From: Lasiosphaeris hirsuta
Taxonomy: Eukaryota; Ascomycota; Sordariomycetes; Sordariales; Lasiosphaeriaceae
Reading direction: 5' to 3'
DNA: 64,000 nucleotides
NCBI GenBank assembly: GCA_030549175.1
Contig: JAUKUA010000007.1
Span: forward strand, 3,906,001-3,970,000
In this document: in pieces, positions 1 through 10,664 of the stretch
How the letters are laid out: every line of letters begins with the position of its first letter
How positions within the stretch are numbered: the stretch's first letter is position 1
Notes under the pieces: model-generated
What the model saw: only the letters and a program-made list of their open reading frames with translations
What the model was told of the DNA's origin: nothing
Database searches by the model: none
Translations under genes and position numbers: made by a program

Positions 1-1184
1 TCGGGACTCACCCGACCAGCCAATCACAGTACCCCAAAAACACTTCTAGAAAGTCGGGAATATTCAGTCGTTTTTGAAGTCTACGTCTACCTAGAAATTC
101 GACTGTAAATCCGACTACCAGGACCCACTTTCGCAACACTATAGCCAATCAACCGCCCGGGTAAAAAAAACGTATAAATAAGATTGTCAAAAAACTGTGA
201 CAAACACAACTGCGATAGTTGTAGATCACGTGAGGAAGCACGTGATTTGGGGTTGATCTGTTCGCTCTGTCAACAGATCACACAGATCGGTGTCAATCTA
301 CACCAAGAAAAGAGTACAAGTTACCTAGTTAGTTATGAATCCCCTAGTATAGGTAGTCATCATAGTCACCACCATGTGAGCGTGAAGACCTGGTTCTTGA
401 CGCAAGCAATTTACATTCGTTGTGTCCTAAAGCATCTTTTGCCTTGGGTGGTGTGGGTGACTGGGGTTTGGTGAGGGTAACTTTTGGGTAGAATAACAGC
501 TATTTTCTCAAGGTAAAACAGACAGCCTCGCCGGCTCCCATCAATGCTATGTGACGTAGCTGGCGATGCTGCTGTTCCGTAAGAGGAATGGTCACGTTGG
601 ACAACATTGGTCAAACTGCAATTGTAATTCGCTCAAGCTTGAAGACTTGACTCTCTGTGGTCTAGCTTCTTGGCAAGGCTTCCTCTAGGCGTGTGATAAG
701 AATTCATTAGCCCCTCGATGAAAGGCCCACAACTTAAAGCGTTCTCAACGAGTCAATTCGCGACCCAGAATTTGAACTTTCCCATCATAGCCGATCCAGG
801 TTGGTTGTCCTCCCTATGAGGATGAAAGCTTTTTTTTTTTTTTTTTTTTTTGGGGGATTACAGTGACTGCCGTCGGCCTCATCTTACCTGTTTCGTCACA
901 CCGCTCTACCAAAATCCCCACCCTCAGCTGCGACTCATATGACGATTCATACGACGTGTTCCAGGAGTAGGAGTGCGCCCGGCTCTGCCTCGGTTGCGCG
1001 GATTTCGACTGGTCTTTCGGCCATTCATCCCCGTACCAAAAAGGCCAGCACTGCCGAGAGGCTATCCCCCCTGCTGCCCTCTTTAACACATGGGCGTGTG
1101 TGAAGTCGCAATGCCTCCCCGGACGTCTCGAGGGACATATATTTGGACTGGGCAAGAGATTGTGCGCATTCGGAAAACCCCGTG
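1..1184. other. Left-edge intergenic DNA, no supported gene
   Basis: No reading frame here looks like a gene. A TATAAATA-like box lies near 172-179. The frame after it (184-474) opens at TTG and has a cysteine-rich start (Cys pairs around 200-270), but I recognise no family and it has no ATG start. A run of about 21 T lies at 831-851. Confidence 0.4.
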
Positions 1185-2168
1185 ATGCTGGAGAGTGTCC
1201 CAGCCGACTACGTATACCATGTTATGGACTCTGGTAGGTGTTGGAAGGGCAACGTCCCGCTCAGAATCATCCGTCAACTAATCACGTCCAAGGCATGGCC
1301 AAGTGGTCACACCAGCGGGGTGTATACAGCATCTCTGAAAGTCTCCAGAAAGGCAATTTCCCTGTTATGGGGCTTTTCGGACCAGGAGCGGTGATTTCTT
1401 GGCAGATTGCCTTGATCGCCGTTGCCTTGTCTGCGTTTCGAGTGGAGCACCCACGGCCAGGCACTCCCAGCACAACCAGAACCGGTTTCTCAGGTCGAAT
1501 CGCAAATTACTGGCATATGCTCAACAAGTATTACCGTCGCTTTTTCGGACCGGTTTACACAGATTTGGACTTCATCGTGGTTCTCATGTAAGATCCAAGC
1601 TGCATCAGCGGGCTGGACGTGCCAAGGCCCAATCGCCCACTATGGTGGTTTTATCATGACTTGGCTCTGCGCAATCCTTGTTACACTTCATTCTTACGAT
1701 GGTTCATGAATATGTTCATTGGGGAATATTTTTGCTAACAAGCGCTACCGAGGTCCGGCGTATATTTGTTTGGTCATTCTCGTCTTGTACTCATTTCTAA
1801 TTTACCGGTCTTGTTCCATCTTCCTCGCCCCAATTAGGCTCTGGCGAAAAGCTTTATTCTTTTTTGTCATCACATTTGGCTCTTTCGTAACAGAGAACTT
1901 TATTACTATTTCAAGCTATTTGGTGCTGCTTATCGGTCCGTTTCTTATCCTAGCAAGCATCTTTCGACAGGGGAATTGCTTATACATTGTCTACGGTTTG
2001 CCGCTGGACGATGTGGAACAGATCTATCCATTAGCTGTGGGTGCTGCATTATCGGCATACAGCATTTCGATGACAATAAACAGTTGGAAATCTAAGCCTC
2101 ATTCATTGCCGAGAGCCAGCTCGGGGGGGGGGGGGGGATTAATAGCACTTGAACAAAGGCACGACTAA
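1185..2168 (+). pseudogene. Eroded multi-pass membrane protein gene (uncharacterised)
   Basis: I do not recognise a named family. A clean intron at 1234-1292 (donor GTAGGT, branch ACTAAT, acceptor AAG) joins exon 1 (ATG at 1185) in frame to exon 2. Exon 2 encodes a Trp-Ser-His-Gln-Arg-Gly-Val-Tyr stretch, then GLFGPGAVISW and a hydrophobic helix, and stops at 1591. Membrane-type sequence continues in other frames: 1590-1709 (GGFIMTWLCAILV) and 1719-2168, which has three or four hydrophobic segments and RQGNCLYIV. This suggests one gene broken by at least one frameshift near 1589, although an unrecognised second intron (GTAAG at 1588) is possible. A run of 15 G interrupts the C-terminal end at 2123-2137. 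Start and end are uncertain. Confidence 0.4.
2123..2137. repeat. Poly-G tract (15 nt)
   Basis: Uninterrupted run of 15 G at the 3' end of the eroded membrane-protein gene. It is one of several long G/C homopolymers in the window. Confidence 0.9.
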
Positions 2169-2765
2169 TAGAACTTCATCTCAACCATACCTAATCTCTC
2201 TTTACCCTACCCACCTAGCCAAACTTTTATCCCTTCGTCCAACAAACTATCCCGTGGTAGATAAAGCTGCTGTGATACACCACGCCTCGCCATGCGCTGA
2301 TGGGTTAGTGCGTTGGCGTCCCGTCATTGGGGGACGGCATTTGGATGGGCCGCTATCCTTGCAACCCGACCTGACCTTGCCGACTACAGGGGACGGATTG
2401 GGTCACAAATTGAACAGTGACCATGTTTGTTGTTCAATGGAGACTCGCAGGGTGGCTTTTCAACAATCTTATCGATATCTTATAGCTTATTAGTTATTGG
2501 TAGCAAGTGCGGGGAACCACCGACAAGATGTGCAACCTCCTCCCAGGTCTATCCTCATTTGCATCGTTCGAGCCAAGCCTCCCATGATTATCTCGCTGGA
2601 GTGATCTCTCCAATAAGTTATTGCCGCGTGAGCGCACCCCGTGGACAGCTCGCTCGCTCTGACAAGCTCCGGTTCTGCTAACAGACACTCCATGTCATGT
2701 AACTAACTATACCAAACGCTCATCTCGTCCCATAATATCACGAACGATTCAACCACCTCAGCAAA
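2169..2765. other. Intergenic, no gene seen
   Basis: Nothing with coding character. It leads into a proline-rich open frame of doubtful status. Confidence 0.4.
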
Positions 2766-3365
2766 ATGGCGGTCTGTCCGTGCGGTACTCAGACCACTCG
2801 CAAGCACATCTCCCGATGCACCATTGCTTACTCGCTTGTGCTATTCCCAACTCTCTCTGCCAACCTCCGCATCTTTAATCGCCGGAAGAAGGCGATCCTC
2901 GCAGACACGGAAGACGAGGGAGACGCAGCTCATGTACCTATGCCCGCGCTCCCCGTTCCCCATCGCCGCCCCCGCGCCAATCGCCCAACTGCCAAGGGGG
3001 GACGAGCCCTCCTCCCCAGACTCCGGCAGCAGTCCCCCTCGGCCCCAAACAAAAGAGTTCTCGCCAGTCATCGGCGCACCAGACCAACACGCCAGAAAGC
3101 CGCTTCTCCCCCGAAACCAAAACCGGCCCCGTGTATACAGCTAGACCCCGAGCCGGCGGAGGAAGGCAGCATCAAACCCGCCATTCTGAACGAGGGCTTT
3201 TGCGCAGAGGCGAGGGGGGGACTCCCCTCCCTTTCCGCCCCGACACACCGACGACGCTCTTGGAGCATCAGCACCGAGGAAAGGCGAGCCTTCCCTGGGC
3301 TAGGGGGGCGTTTCGACTCCACCCCGCCTTCCCCCTTATCCTGGTGCGACCCCGACCCTCCCTAG
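2766..3365 (+). CDS. Doubtful 199-aa proline/arginine-rich ORF
   Basis: The ATG at 2766 opens a 199-codon frame. Its N-terminus has a possible metal-binding spacing (Cys5-Cys7, His15, Cys19) followed by basic, proline-rich, low-complexity sequence. I recognise no family. Short Cys/His-headed basic proteins of this kind are common in transposon-derived fungal genes, so this could be the head of a dead mobile element. Two other frames across the same DNA are also open, which weakens the case. Treat it as hypothetical. Confidence 0.25.
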   Translation: MAVCPCGTQTTRKHISRCTIAYSLVLFPTLSANLRIFNRRKKAILADTEDEGDAAHVPMPALPVPHRRPRANRPTAKGGRALLPRLRQQSPSAPNKRVLASHRRTRPTRQKAASPPKPKPAPCIQLDPEPAEEGSIKPAILNEGFCAEARGGLPSLSAPTHRRRSWSISTEERRAFPGLGGRFDSTPPSPLSWCDPDPP

Positions 3366-3705
3366 GCAGCCAACTGGAGCACCAATGGGTCCCCTTAACT
3401 ACCCCTCTTCTCATCAAAGGGAGGAAAGACTGAGCTGCCTAGATTGTGCCTTTGACCTCTTGGTTTTGGAATAGTTCTCTACGGTCTATAGGACCAGAAA
3501 TGCCTTTTTTAACCATAGCCCACTGTTTTCACAGTCAAGCTGCTCGTCAATATGAGCTACAGGATATCAGGGAAGGAAGAGTTACCGGTCATGCTACGGA
3601 GAGTGGTATTACCGGCGGCTGAGACAGCGAGGGAATGGGACGGGAGGGGAGATCGAGGTCTTTGCAGATACGTGTTGAAGGGATATTCAAATCTTTGTCG
3701 ATAAA

Positions 3706-3725
3706 GGGGGGGGGGGGGGGGGGGG
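3706..3725. repeat. Poly-G tract (20 nt)
   Basis: Twenty consecutive G in intergenic DNA. It is a candidate G-quadruplex or slippage site. Confidence 0.9.
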
Positions 3726-3832
3726 AGGAGGAAGCGGAACGTGGAGGTGTTCTTGGTTCGTATCTAGGCTGTTTGAAAGGCTCTAGAGGTGGCTACAGCT
3801 ATTTTTGCAGTGGCTATCGAGGCAGAATATCG

Positions 3833-5531
3833 TCATGATAAAATGATAAACTTTGTTGTCTGAGAGCTCGCCGCTAGGGAGAAGCTCGAGCAACCGGATC
3901 TTCTCGCTACCTTTGTCCTTGTCGAGGTGCAGGTGGGCGTACAGTGAGCCTCCAAGCAATGCAATGGCTGCATCCAGGTCCCTCGCTACCACCAGATGGT
4001 GTTTCCCCGCCACTGGATTAATAATACTAGTACTGGTACGTCAAGGTAGTCGCGGGAATATGCTCGACGTTGCGGAGAAGAGATTCTTCATGGGCCTCCT
4101 TACTATAGTGCTAGCATGCCAGGTTCGGCCACCACGTTGATATCTTCAATGTTAGCACCAAGTAAGCGTTTGATGTACAAACATCCCGGACTGGCAAACG
4201 TCAGATCTCACGGCCCTACCCAAGATGTACACAAGATGTAAGTCGGCCTCGGCTTTGAGAGTGTCAACTTATGAAGTAGGGTAGATGCTTGATCCAGCGT
4301 ACCTTGATAGAATCTGCTGTAATTGCTATAGTACCTGTCGTAAAAGCTCCGATTGCATTTCTTGAGCACGTCTAAAAAGGTATTTCCGTTCCTATCTCCT
4401 GCTCTACCGTCCGCGCCCCGGTCGATGAGCCGCCATAAGGTCCTTTCAAGGCTAGTATCGTCTACTCTGTGCTGGTCGCTGCATCTGAAGGCAATGTGCA
4501 ACACAGCTGACTGCGTACCGCCGACGGCCGAGATGTCGACTCCGCGCTTGAACAAAACCTCGATCGTGGCTAGGATAGATTCGAAGGAGCGGCGGTGCTG
4601 GCAGGCCGGAGCGGCGTGAGCACAAATCTGAAGAGGATTCCACGCACTCCTCTCGCAGTCGACGGGTTGCCTCAAAACTGAATGGGCGTCGCCGACCTTG
4701 GACAGAAAGGTATCTATAAATTCCGGATTTGCCGGAGCGGATCGGAAGGCCCGAATGCTGGCGAATGAGCGGCGAAGCAAGCCGCGGATGCTGCCAAGTG
4801 GGAGCCCAACGACGTCGATACTCGGCGCCACTAGCAATGGTGGCGTGCTCAGTGTCCAAGGAGATTGGGGATTGCTTGAGTGAGGCCACCTATCTCTTGG
4901 AAGCTATTATTGAAGACACAAAGGGACGAGGACGTTGCGTCGACCTCGCCCCTTACCTTGACATTGCCGTGCTTACCGGCCAACCAGACTTAGCACGGGC
5001 AGTACGGGCAGTAGTATCATTTAAAGGCACGAATCGAAAGTAGGCCTTTGGTGATTTGTTTCGTCGGCCGGTTTGGCCTTTCAAATTCGATCCGGATGAC
5101 AAAAAACCCTGGGAAATGCCATGGTACCAGAGAGGGGCTCTGGTTGATGAGATCCTTGAATCGAGTGACCCTTTGCTCTATGGATTCTCGAAGCATCTCT
5201 CCCCAGCACCCCCCCCGTCGGAATCCTTCGACCACCCACAGAGAAATAGCATCAAAGCAATAGCATGTACTGTATCGCCGTGTTCTCTCCCTAATGCTGT
5301 ACCCCTCCCTTCAATAGCCGCAAGACAGTGGCCTTTTGCTTTATCCATCGACTCGGGGGAGGCCAGACACTTCCGTCCGTGAGCCTGTGCCAGGAGGAAA
5401 TTGCATCGACTCTTATTGAGGGCGTCGAAAGACGGCCAGTCGTGGATGTCTGTGAGGAGTGATTCTTCCTCGGGAAATAGGTCGTGGGCTGGAGCACAGG
5501 CCTGTTGGCCTGCGCAGTACAGGTGCGGCAC
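3833..5531 (-). pseudogene. Ankyrin-repeat protein gene, broken
   Basis: Ankyrin repeats normally mediate protein-protein contacts. On the minus strand, 4837-4208 encodes ankyrin-like helices: a WNPLQICA-type start, an EVLFKRGVDISAVGG segment with HIAF, and LWRLIDRGADGRAGDRNGNTFLDVL, which has the classic RGADxxxxDxxGNT turn. Weaker, similar helical sequence continues in other frames upstream (5500-5178 and 5235-5017) and downstream (4013-3833, DLDAAIALLGGS). No single gene model joins these without frameshifts, so I call it a pseudogene; a multi-intron gene is the alternative. The upstream end at about 5484 coincides with a dispersed repeat (5484-5580), which may have truncated the gene. Confidence 0.5.
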
Positions 5532-5580
5532 CCTGTGTACCTGTGCGCCTGGGAGTGCCCCAATCCCAACACTGGACCGT
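5484..5580 (+). repeat. Dispersed repeat, copy 1 (second copy inside the subtilisin gene)
   Basis: About 80 bp beginning GTGGGCTGGAGCACAGGCCT closely resembles, with small gaps, the reverse complement of 47462-47541. Both copies keep the blocks GGCCTGTTGGCCTG and CTGTGCGCCTGGGAGT. The family is unknown; it may be part of a mobile element. It sits at the 5' edge of the broken ankyrin gene. Confidence 0.6.
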
Positions 5581-5866
5581 ACGACTGCTGGGCCGCTGGC
5601 TGTGGGGGAGAAGAGCGGGCACGATGCCGGTGCCTTATAAGGCGGCAGAAGCCGATGAGTTGCCTGGAAGGTGCGACATGGTCACACTTTCAGATGTGCG
5701 GTGCCACTGATAGAATCGAAACCCCTCCCAAAAGCATGCGCGCAGCACCTTTTTATCGGTTTCCTAGTGCCACTGTACTTTCTCAACACGAACTTATCAC
5801 AAATGGGAGATGCCCTCATGCACACAGCCACTGTCCTACAATCTGCCGCCTTCCGTCATGGGGTAT

Positions 5867-6343
5867 TCTGCCGGTCGAGACAACCGAGGCTCGAGACACT
5901 GCTGTAGCCAGTCTTCATCTGCCAATCCCCAATCGGGCTCTTTTTCCGTTGTTGGCAGGAGTATCAGCATCATCCGTGGTTCTACCCGCGCAGCTTCAGT
6001 CGCCTACGCCGCCGGATCGGCAGCCTACCAGGCCTGGTTCAACCAGCCCGTCACGCTCAAGCCCGGCACGCGCTACAACTTCAGCGGCTGGACCAAAGCC
6101 AGCTCGGCCAACCCCGGCTGCAGCGTCACATACTACGTCGGCAACGCGGCCGCCACCTCGGTGCTCAAAACGGTCGGCCAGATTCCGTCCGCTAGCCTCC
6201 AGCTGGTGTGGAAGCAGACGACGGGGTTCTATGAGACGACCACCGAGACTGCGTATACCTTCGACATCCGCCTCACCTGCTCGGGATCTGCTGCCCGGAC
6301 GTATTTTATGGATGATTTGGAATTGGTCGAGGCTTTGAGTTGA
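5867..6343 (+). pseudogene. Carbohydrate-binding (CBM4/9-like) C-terminal fragment
   Basis: The final ~130 codons of this frame match the pattern of fungal CBM4/9-like (galactose-binding-fold) secreted modules. Visible pieces are QPVTLKPGTRYNFSGWTKA, PGCSVTYYVGNAA, WKQTTGFYETT, then FDIRLTC and the terminal YFMDDLELVEA before the stop at 6341-6343. Such modules bind polysaccharide outside the cell. The expected start (signal peptide and an NPSFExGxxxPW strand) is missing: only SANPQSGSFSVVG precedes the domain and no signal peptide is in frame. I read it as a 5'-truncated remnant. A distant 5' exon is possible but I cannot find one. Confidence 0.55.
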
Positions 6344-7048
6344 GTGTTGTGCTGGCTTCTTGGCTATCTTGTAGATTCGGATACAGGCACGTGATATGCC
6401 GGTGAAAGAAACCAAAAGGAAAAAAAACACCGGGGATTCGCTTGCTGTAGCGACTAGCAGTCTAGCCCTCACTCAGGGGTCTGTATTAGGTATTCTGAGA
6501 CGAACCTCACCGGCACAACCGCCATGCTTACAAACTCTCAGCACACTTGCTGGCCAATAATAACGTGGAACACGGATTCAGTTGCAAGTTACTTGATACA
6601 ACGCTGCTGCCGAGCAGCGTCAATTACACACTAAGCTTAGATACATGTCGTTATGTACCCTACAAGGCTACAAATGAGATAGGTCCAACTATATACAGAC
6701 CGACCGACCGCACGCGCTATGTTTAGGGTGCGCCTTGGTGGTGTTGGCAGTTACTTTACATGACAGGTAACCCTTGTTGAGGCAAATGCACCATTCCTTG
6801 CGGGACCCGGATGATCGCCGGCGAGCAGCCGGCAAGACTGCGGTGGGTCATGCGGGCCGCCACGATGGCAGTTATCCGAGTTGCTGTAAGCCAGCTGAGC
6901 CAGCCGGGAGAGGGCACCGCCGTCCACGACATCCGAGGCCGCGAAGTCGGCAACTTCGGGAAACTTGGTGGTGCCGGCCAACACGGGACGGGGTCGAGAA
7001 CGAGTGAAGGGGCCCAAAGGAGCCTGTTGAGTTGCACCATGATGGGCA

Positions 7049-7050
<2 letters not shown>

Positions 7051-7083
<33 letters not shown>
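7051..7083 (+). repeat. (GT)n microsatellite
   Basis: Sixteen uninterrupted GT dinucleotides. Confidence 0.95.
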
Positions 7084-7085
<2 letters not shown>

Positions 7086-7614
7086 ATAAAGAACGACTGA
7101 TGCTAGCAACTCATCATGAAAACAATGGGCGTGATCGAGGCTCATATGTACTCGCAACTTTGATTTCCTCGAGTGGGTTTAGGGCTCCCCCGTCGTTGTC
7201 GGGTATGTGGCGCCGTGGCGGTGGATCAAAGTGTCCACGAGGCATTCCGAAGCGATTCCGGCGCGAGAACAGATGGCCTGCTAGACCGAAAAGACGAAGA
7301 AAGCGAAGTATTCCGACGTGCTGACCTCGTGGCCGCTATGAGGCCTAAGAGGGACGGCTGAAGATCCTTTCCTATTCCAGCCAGACATCCGAAAGAAAGG
7401 GGCACCGAGTGGTAGTGCAGGGTAGCACTGGTAGCAGCCCCTCTCGCGATGCGGGTATCCTAGTGGGGCTATTGCGACGCCCTGTCTTGTGGAAATTGTT
7501 GTCGTTGTGATGCCCCTCACGTCGTTCGAATACGACAGGAGGTACGGAGTAGTCGTTCGTGGTAGTGTAGGGAAGAAACAAGAGAGAAGGGGATCAATGC
7601 GCTGGTGGCGTGTC

Positions 7615-7800
7615 TTATGGCTGCAAAGTGCCGCATTCCTTCTGCTATAAAGGCTTCATCGGGGCTCAGAAGCACCTTCTGGAATACCAAACATGCCTTT
7701 TCTTATGCTGTAAAGGCATTATCGGGGCTTCAGCACCTCTCTGGTTCGGTGGGATTCGGTGGGAGCGTCACGTGCGAATAAATAAACCAGGGCTGGATTG
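7615..7800 (+). mobile_element. MITE-like repeat fragment
   Basis: Ends in GCGAATAAATAAACCAGGGC (about 7774-7793), which matches the terminal motif GCGCTAATAAACAAACCGGG at 16773-16792, its inverted partner at 16538-16570, and GCGCTAACAAACAAGC near 24132. Internally, a block containing AAAGGC(A/T)T(C/T)ATCGGGGCT occurs twice, about 68 bp apart. I find no matching left terminus, so this looks like a fragment. Confidence 0.5.
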
Positions 7801-8077
7801 CAGGCCCAGCCAGGTCTCTACAGGTTGGCCAGCGCGGCACTATCCCAATAAGTAATAAAGTATATGCCTACCTAGGCAAGGTACCTTGTCTTCACTGCCA
7901 GGCCGAAAGGGAGATATTCCAGTCTTGGGAAGCCTTCTAGGAGTAAAAAAGGCCTTCACACCCAAAAAAAAAAAATTAAAGGGCATTTTTGGCATTAAAA
8001 AGGCCTTTCTGGCATTAAAAAGAGACATTTCTCACTTCCATAACGGGCTTTGAAAAATAAAGGGTTGGATTATATTC

Positions 8078-8797
8078 TCAGCAGCACTCTAGCGCTAGTT
8101 CGACATCTGTCAACGACGGCAGAGGGGGGGAATGGCAATCCGCATATCCGGGAAAACAGGCTGGGGTCCTACCCGAGCTGACTGCACTGCCAGTGGTAAT
8201 GCACGGCCATTGTCTTTCGCCAAGATCCACCTCTTCAACCACGGTCACGGTACATATCCGCGACGCCCGGTCCTCGCTCTCCACAGCGACACCCATGATC
8301 ACCTCCAAGGCTTCAAGCTTCCCGGCGTCGGCGTCGCACCCGCAGATGCAATCGTCAGTCTCGTCAACATCGTCGTCGTCCCCCGCTTCCTTGAAATCCG
8401 CCCACTCCATATCATCATCCGAGTCCTCCGAGTCCCATTCATCATCAGAGTCGTTGTCGCTCTCGCTGTCCGAGGACAAGCAGCTTGCCCCGCCTTCCTC
8501 GTCCTCCTCGCCAGCGTCTTCGACCGCTCTCGAGATCTCGTCGTATTCCTGGTCGCCGTTGTCCTCACGTCCCCAGGTGGCCGAGGCCCTGTCCGCGTCC
8601 TCGAGTCTGTCGACGAGCGCGTCTAGCAGGCTTGCGTGTCCGACGAGGCGTAGTAGGTTGTGGTCCCGGTACGAGGCCTCCTGCGCGAGCTTCTCGCGCG
8701 CGAACTTGGCGAGCTTGTAGACTTGGGCGGTGGTGAAGGGCCCTGGTCCGACGGAGAGCTGGCGTGTTTCCGGTTCTGGTTGGAGACGGCGTGGCAT
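8078..8797 (-). CDS. Conserved acidic fungal protein of unknown function
   Basis: A single-exon protein of 239 aa. I chose the ATG at 8797 over the in-frame ATG at 8890 because the conserved-looking part starts right after it (MPRRLQPEPETRQL, then SVGPGPFTTAQVYKLAKFAREKLAQ and YRDHNLLRLVGHASLLDAL). Sordariomycete hypothetical proteins share this N-terminal helical block, from memory. The middle is very acidic (a Ser/Asp/Glu run containing DSEDSDDDMEWADF). The last ~80 residues contain a CICGCDAD cluster and no recognised fold. There is no signal peptide or membrane segment, so it is probably nuclear or cytosolic. It stands alone, with the DUF4360 gene about 0.7 kb further on. Confidence 0.75.
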   Translation of the reverse strand: MPRRLQPEPETRQLSVGPGPFTTAQVYKLAKFAREKLAQEASYRDHNLLRLVGHASLLDALVDRLEDADRASATWGREDNGDQEYDEISRAVEDAGEEDEEGGASCLSSDSESDNDSDDEWDSEDSDDDMEWADFKEAGDDDDVDETDDCICGCDADAGKLEALEVIMGVAVESEDRASRICTVTVVEEVDLGERQWPCITTGSAVSSGRTPACFPGYADCHSPPLPSLTDVELALECC

Positions 8798-9512
8798 ATA
8801 ATAATTGTTGGTGTTTGTTTGGTGAGCTGTGGTTTTGGGGTTTGGATGTCGGGTGAATTTTTTAGGGCATTTGGAAAGTGCGACTCGCATTATCCCAGGC
8901 AGTTTATCATCACAGCCAAGTTGTCTCTACAAGCCGGCAATTGCCGATCGTCCCCGGCTTTGGCTTTCGGTCACGTTGTAGCTGCCGGGTGCAGTGGGCT
9001 GTCGGGCACGTGGCAGCGATTGCGTCCAGCCAAGATAGCTGGGTCAGGCCACGGCCCGAAGCGCACTGGGGGAAGGGTTAGGGGATCTCCCCAGGGTAGC
9101 ATGTTGCTTCCTGACAGTACCCAGTTCTGATCGGCGGTCAATCACACATGGAACACCTATCTACGATCTCCAACACGGAGACCTTTCTTTCCATTCGGAT
9201 TTGGCCACATGATCGGAAGAACCAACTCGGATCTTTCCCCACAACCCAATCAACAAAAATGCACGCCCATACCGGCGATTTTGAATTATTTTGATGCCTG
9301 TTTCGACAACTATTATTTGGCCGACAACCCAACAACCACATTATCACGCTACCCACTCGCTCCGAATCGGACCCAGGACCCCGGACCCCAGGCTCCAGAC
9401 CCCAGACCCCTAGATCTGCCAAATGAATCCCCCGCCGTCAACAATGCCGCCAGGCAATGTTGACAAACACCGTGATCTTCCCGCTGATGCGATCAACCTA
9501 TACAACACATCG

Positions 9513-10112
9513 TCAGCAATCAACCATGTCAGCCCACCACACCACCAAGCCGCCTCTTACCGCAATCAAAGCCTGCTGCTGCGTCGGCGAGATATTGCAC
9601 TGGGTATTCATATTCATAATAGCCGTCTGCCCGCCGCACGGCGACCACGAGACGATATCGGGGCTAGCCGTGAGGTCGAACGGCCCCTCGCGCGGGCCGT
9701 CAAGAGCAATAGCGTACGCCGTCTGCCCCGGCGCACCCGTGAAATCAAACGTATTAGTGCACCGCCCGCGCGCGCCGTCGGGGATCTGCGCGAAACCCTT
9801 CATGTCGGTCGCCAGCGTCGAGAACTGGAAGCCGCTGTCGAATTCCATGTTGAGCGTCAGCTTGCAGTTCTTGCGCCAGTCGGCCGCGCGCGTGCCGGGT
9901 CCGGTTTGGATGATGTACTCGGAGAAGGTGATCTCCATCAGGGATTTGGTCGCGTCGATCTGCACGTCGGCCGAGCCCGCCGGGCAGCCTGAGCCCAGGA
10001 GTGAGACGCCTACGATCCGCACGTGCGAGGGGACGACGGTGGGGGAGAAGTCGGTCGGGAGGGCGGCGGCGAGGGTGAGAGAGGGGAGGAGGAAGAGCTG
10101 GAGGATCTTCAT
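9513..10112 (-). CDS. DUF4360 secreted protein
   Basis: 199 aa, one exon, with a clear signal peptide (MKILQLFLLPSLTLAAALP). The mature part follows the DUF4360 plan: VRIVGVSLLGSGCPAGSADV near the start, ITFSEYIIQTGPGTRAADWRK, NCKLTLNMEF with GFQF, then F-type beta strands and later cysteines (RCTNTF, SPCGG, TQCN). DUF4360 proteins are small extracellular proteins of unknown role in ascomycetes and some bacteria. A TATATAA box on the minus strand at 10231-10237 lies about 120 bp upstream. The neighbouring minus-strand gene is also a small secreted protein with an identical TATATAA word. Confidence 0.85.
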   Translation of the reverse strand: MKILQLFLLPSLTLAAALPTDFSPTVVPSHVRIVGVSLLGSGCPAGSADVQIDATKSLMEITFSEYIIQTGPGTRAADWRKNCKLTLNMEFDSGFQFSTLATDMKGFAQIPDGARGRCTNTFDFTGAPGQTAYAIALDGPREGPFDLTASPDIVSWSPCGGQTAIMNMNTQCNISPTQQQALIAVRGGLVVWWADMVDC

Positions 10113-10230
10113 GTTGCTTTGGTGGAATGGTTCAAGTTGGGATTGTGTGAATAGCTGCAGGGGGGGTTAGATCAGATGAAGCTATACTCTGCGCGACAAT
10201 TACACATTGAGCTGCACTCAACAAGACTCA

Positions 10231-10237
10231 TTATATA
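10231..10237 (-). promoter_or_regulatory. TATA box of the DUF4360 gene
   Basis: TATATAA on the minus strand, about 120 bp before the ATG at 10112. Confidence 0.5.
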
Positions 10238-10664
10238 GCCAAGCTATGTATACTTGCGCCCCTTCAGCTGCCACCGATACAGCCATCTCAATGACTGGTC
10301 TCGTGGTGAGCGCTGCTGAGCAGAAACTTGAAAACGGTGGATGAAATAGAGTAAGGCACGACAATCACTAAATGATGCAAATTGCAGCATGAGATCCTCA
10401 AGGTGTAAACAATGAAAATAATAACTGAACACGGATTATCAGGTGGTTGTATCACCATGCGTTGCATCCCAACTGTGCTGCCTCAGCTAGGCGAGAACTC
10501 CTCTGATGTTTGTCATGACACTTGACTAAAAAAAAAAAACCCCCCCTTTGGGCGGCCCGGGTGATTGATTCTACCAAACTCGCCACGTTCAAACCTTTTA
10601 CCCTCGCCAATTTTACGTCTGCAAAGCAAGTAACACCGCATTCCCCGCCCACTAGAACCCCTTC

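Larger units (their letters stand above)
6344..8077. other. Intergenic DNA with microsatellite and repeat fragments
   Basis: No gene I can support. It holds a GT microsatellite (7051-7083), a diverged ~68-bp duplication (7620-7760) that belongs to the MITE-like family also seen near 16.7 and 24.1 kb, and an A/T-rich stretch (7925-8040) repeating GGCATTAAAAAGGCCTTT-like words. Confidence 0.5.

Noticed and set aside
6751..7017. Possible minus-strand exon (VADFAASDVVDGGALSRLAQ...)
   Set aside because: Plausible codons but no start, splice partners or family; adjacent to a microsatellite. Not enough to call.
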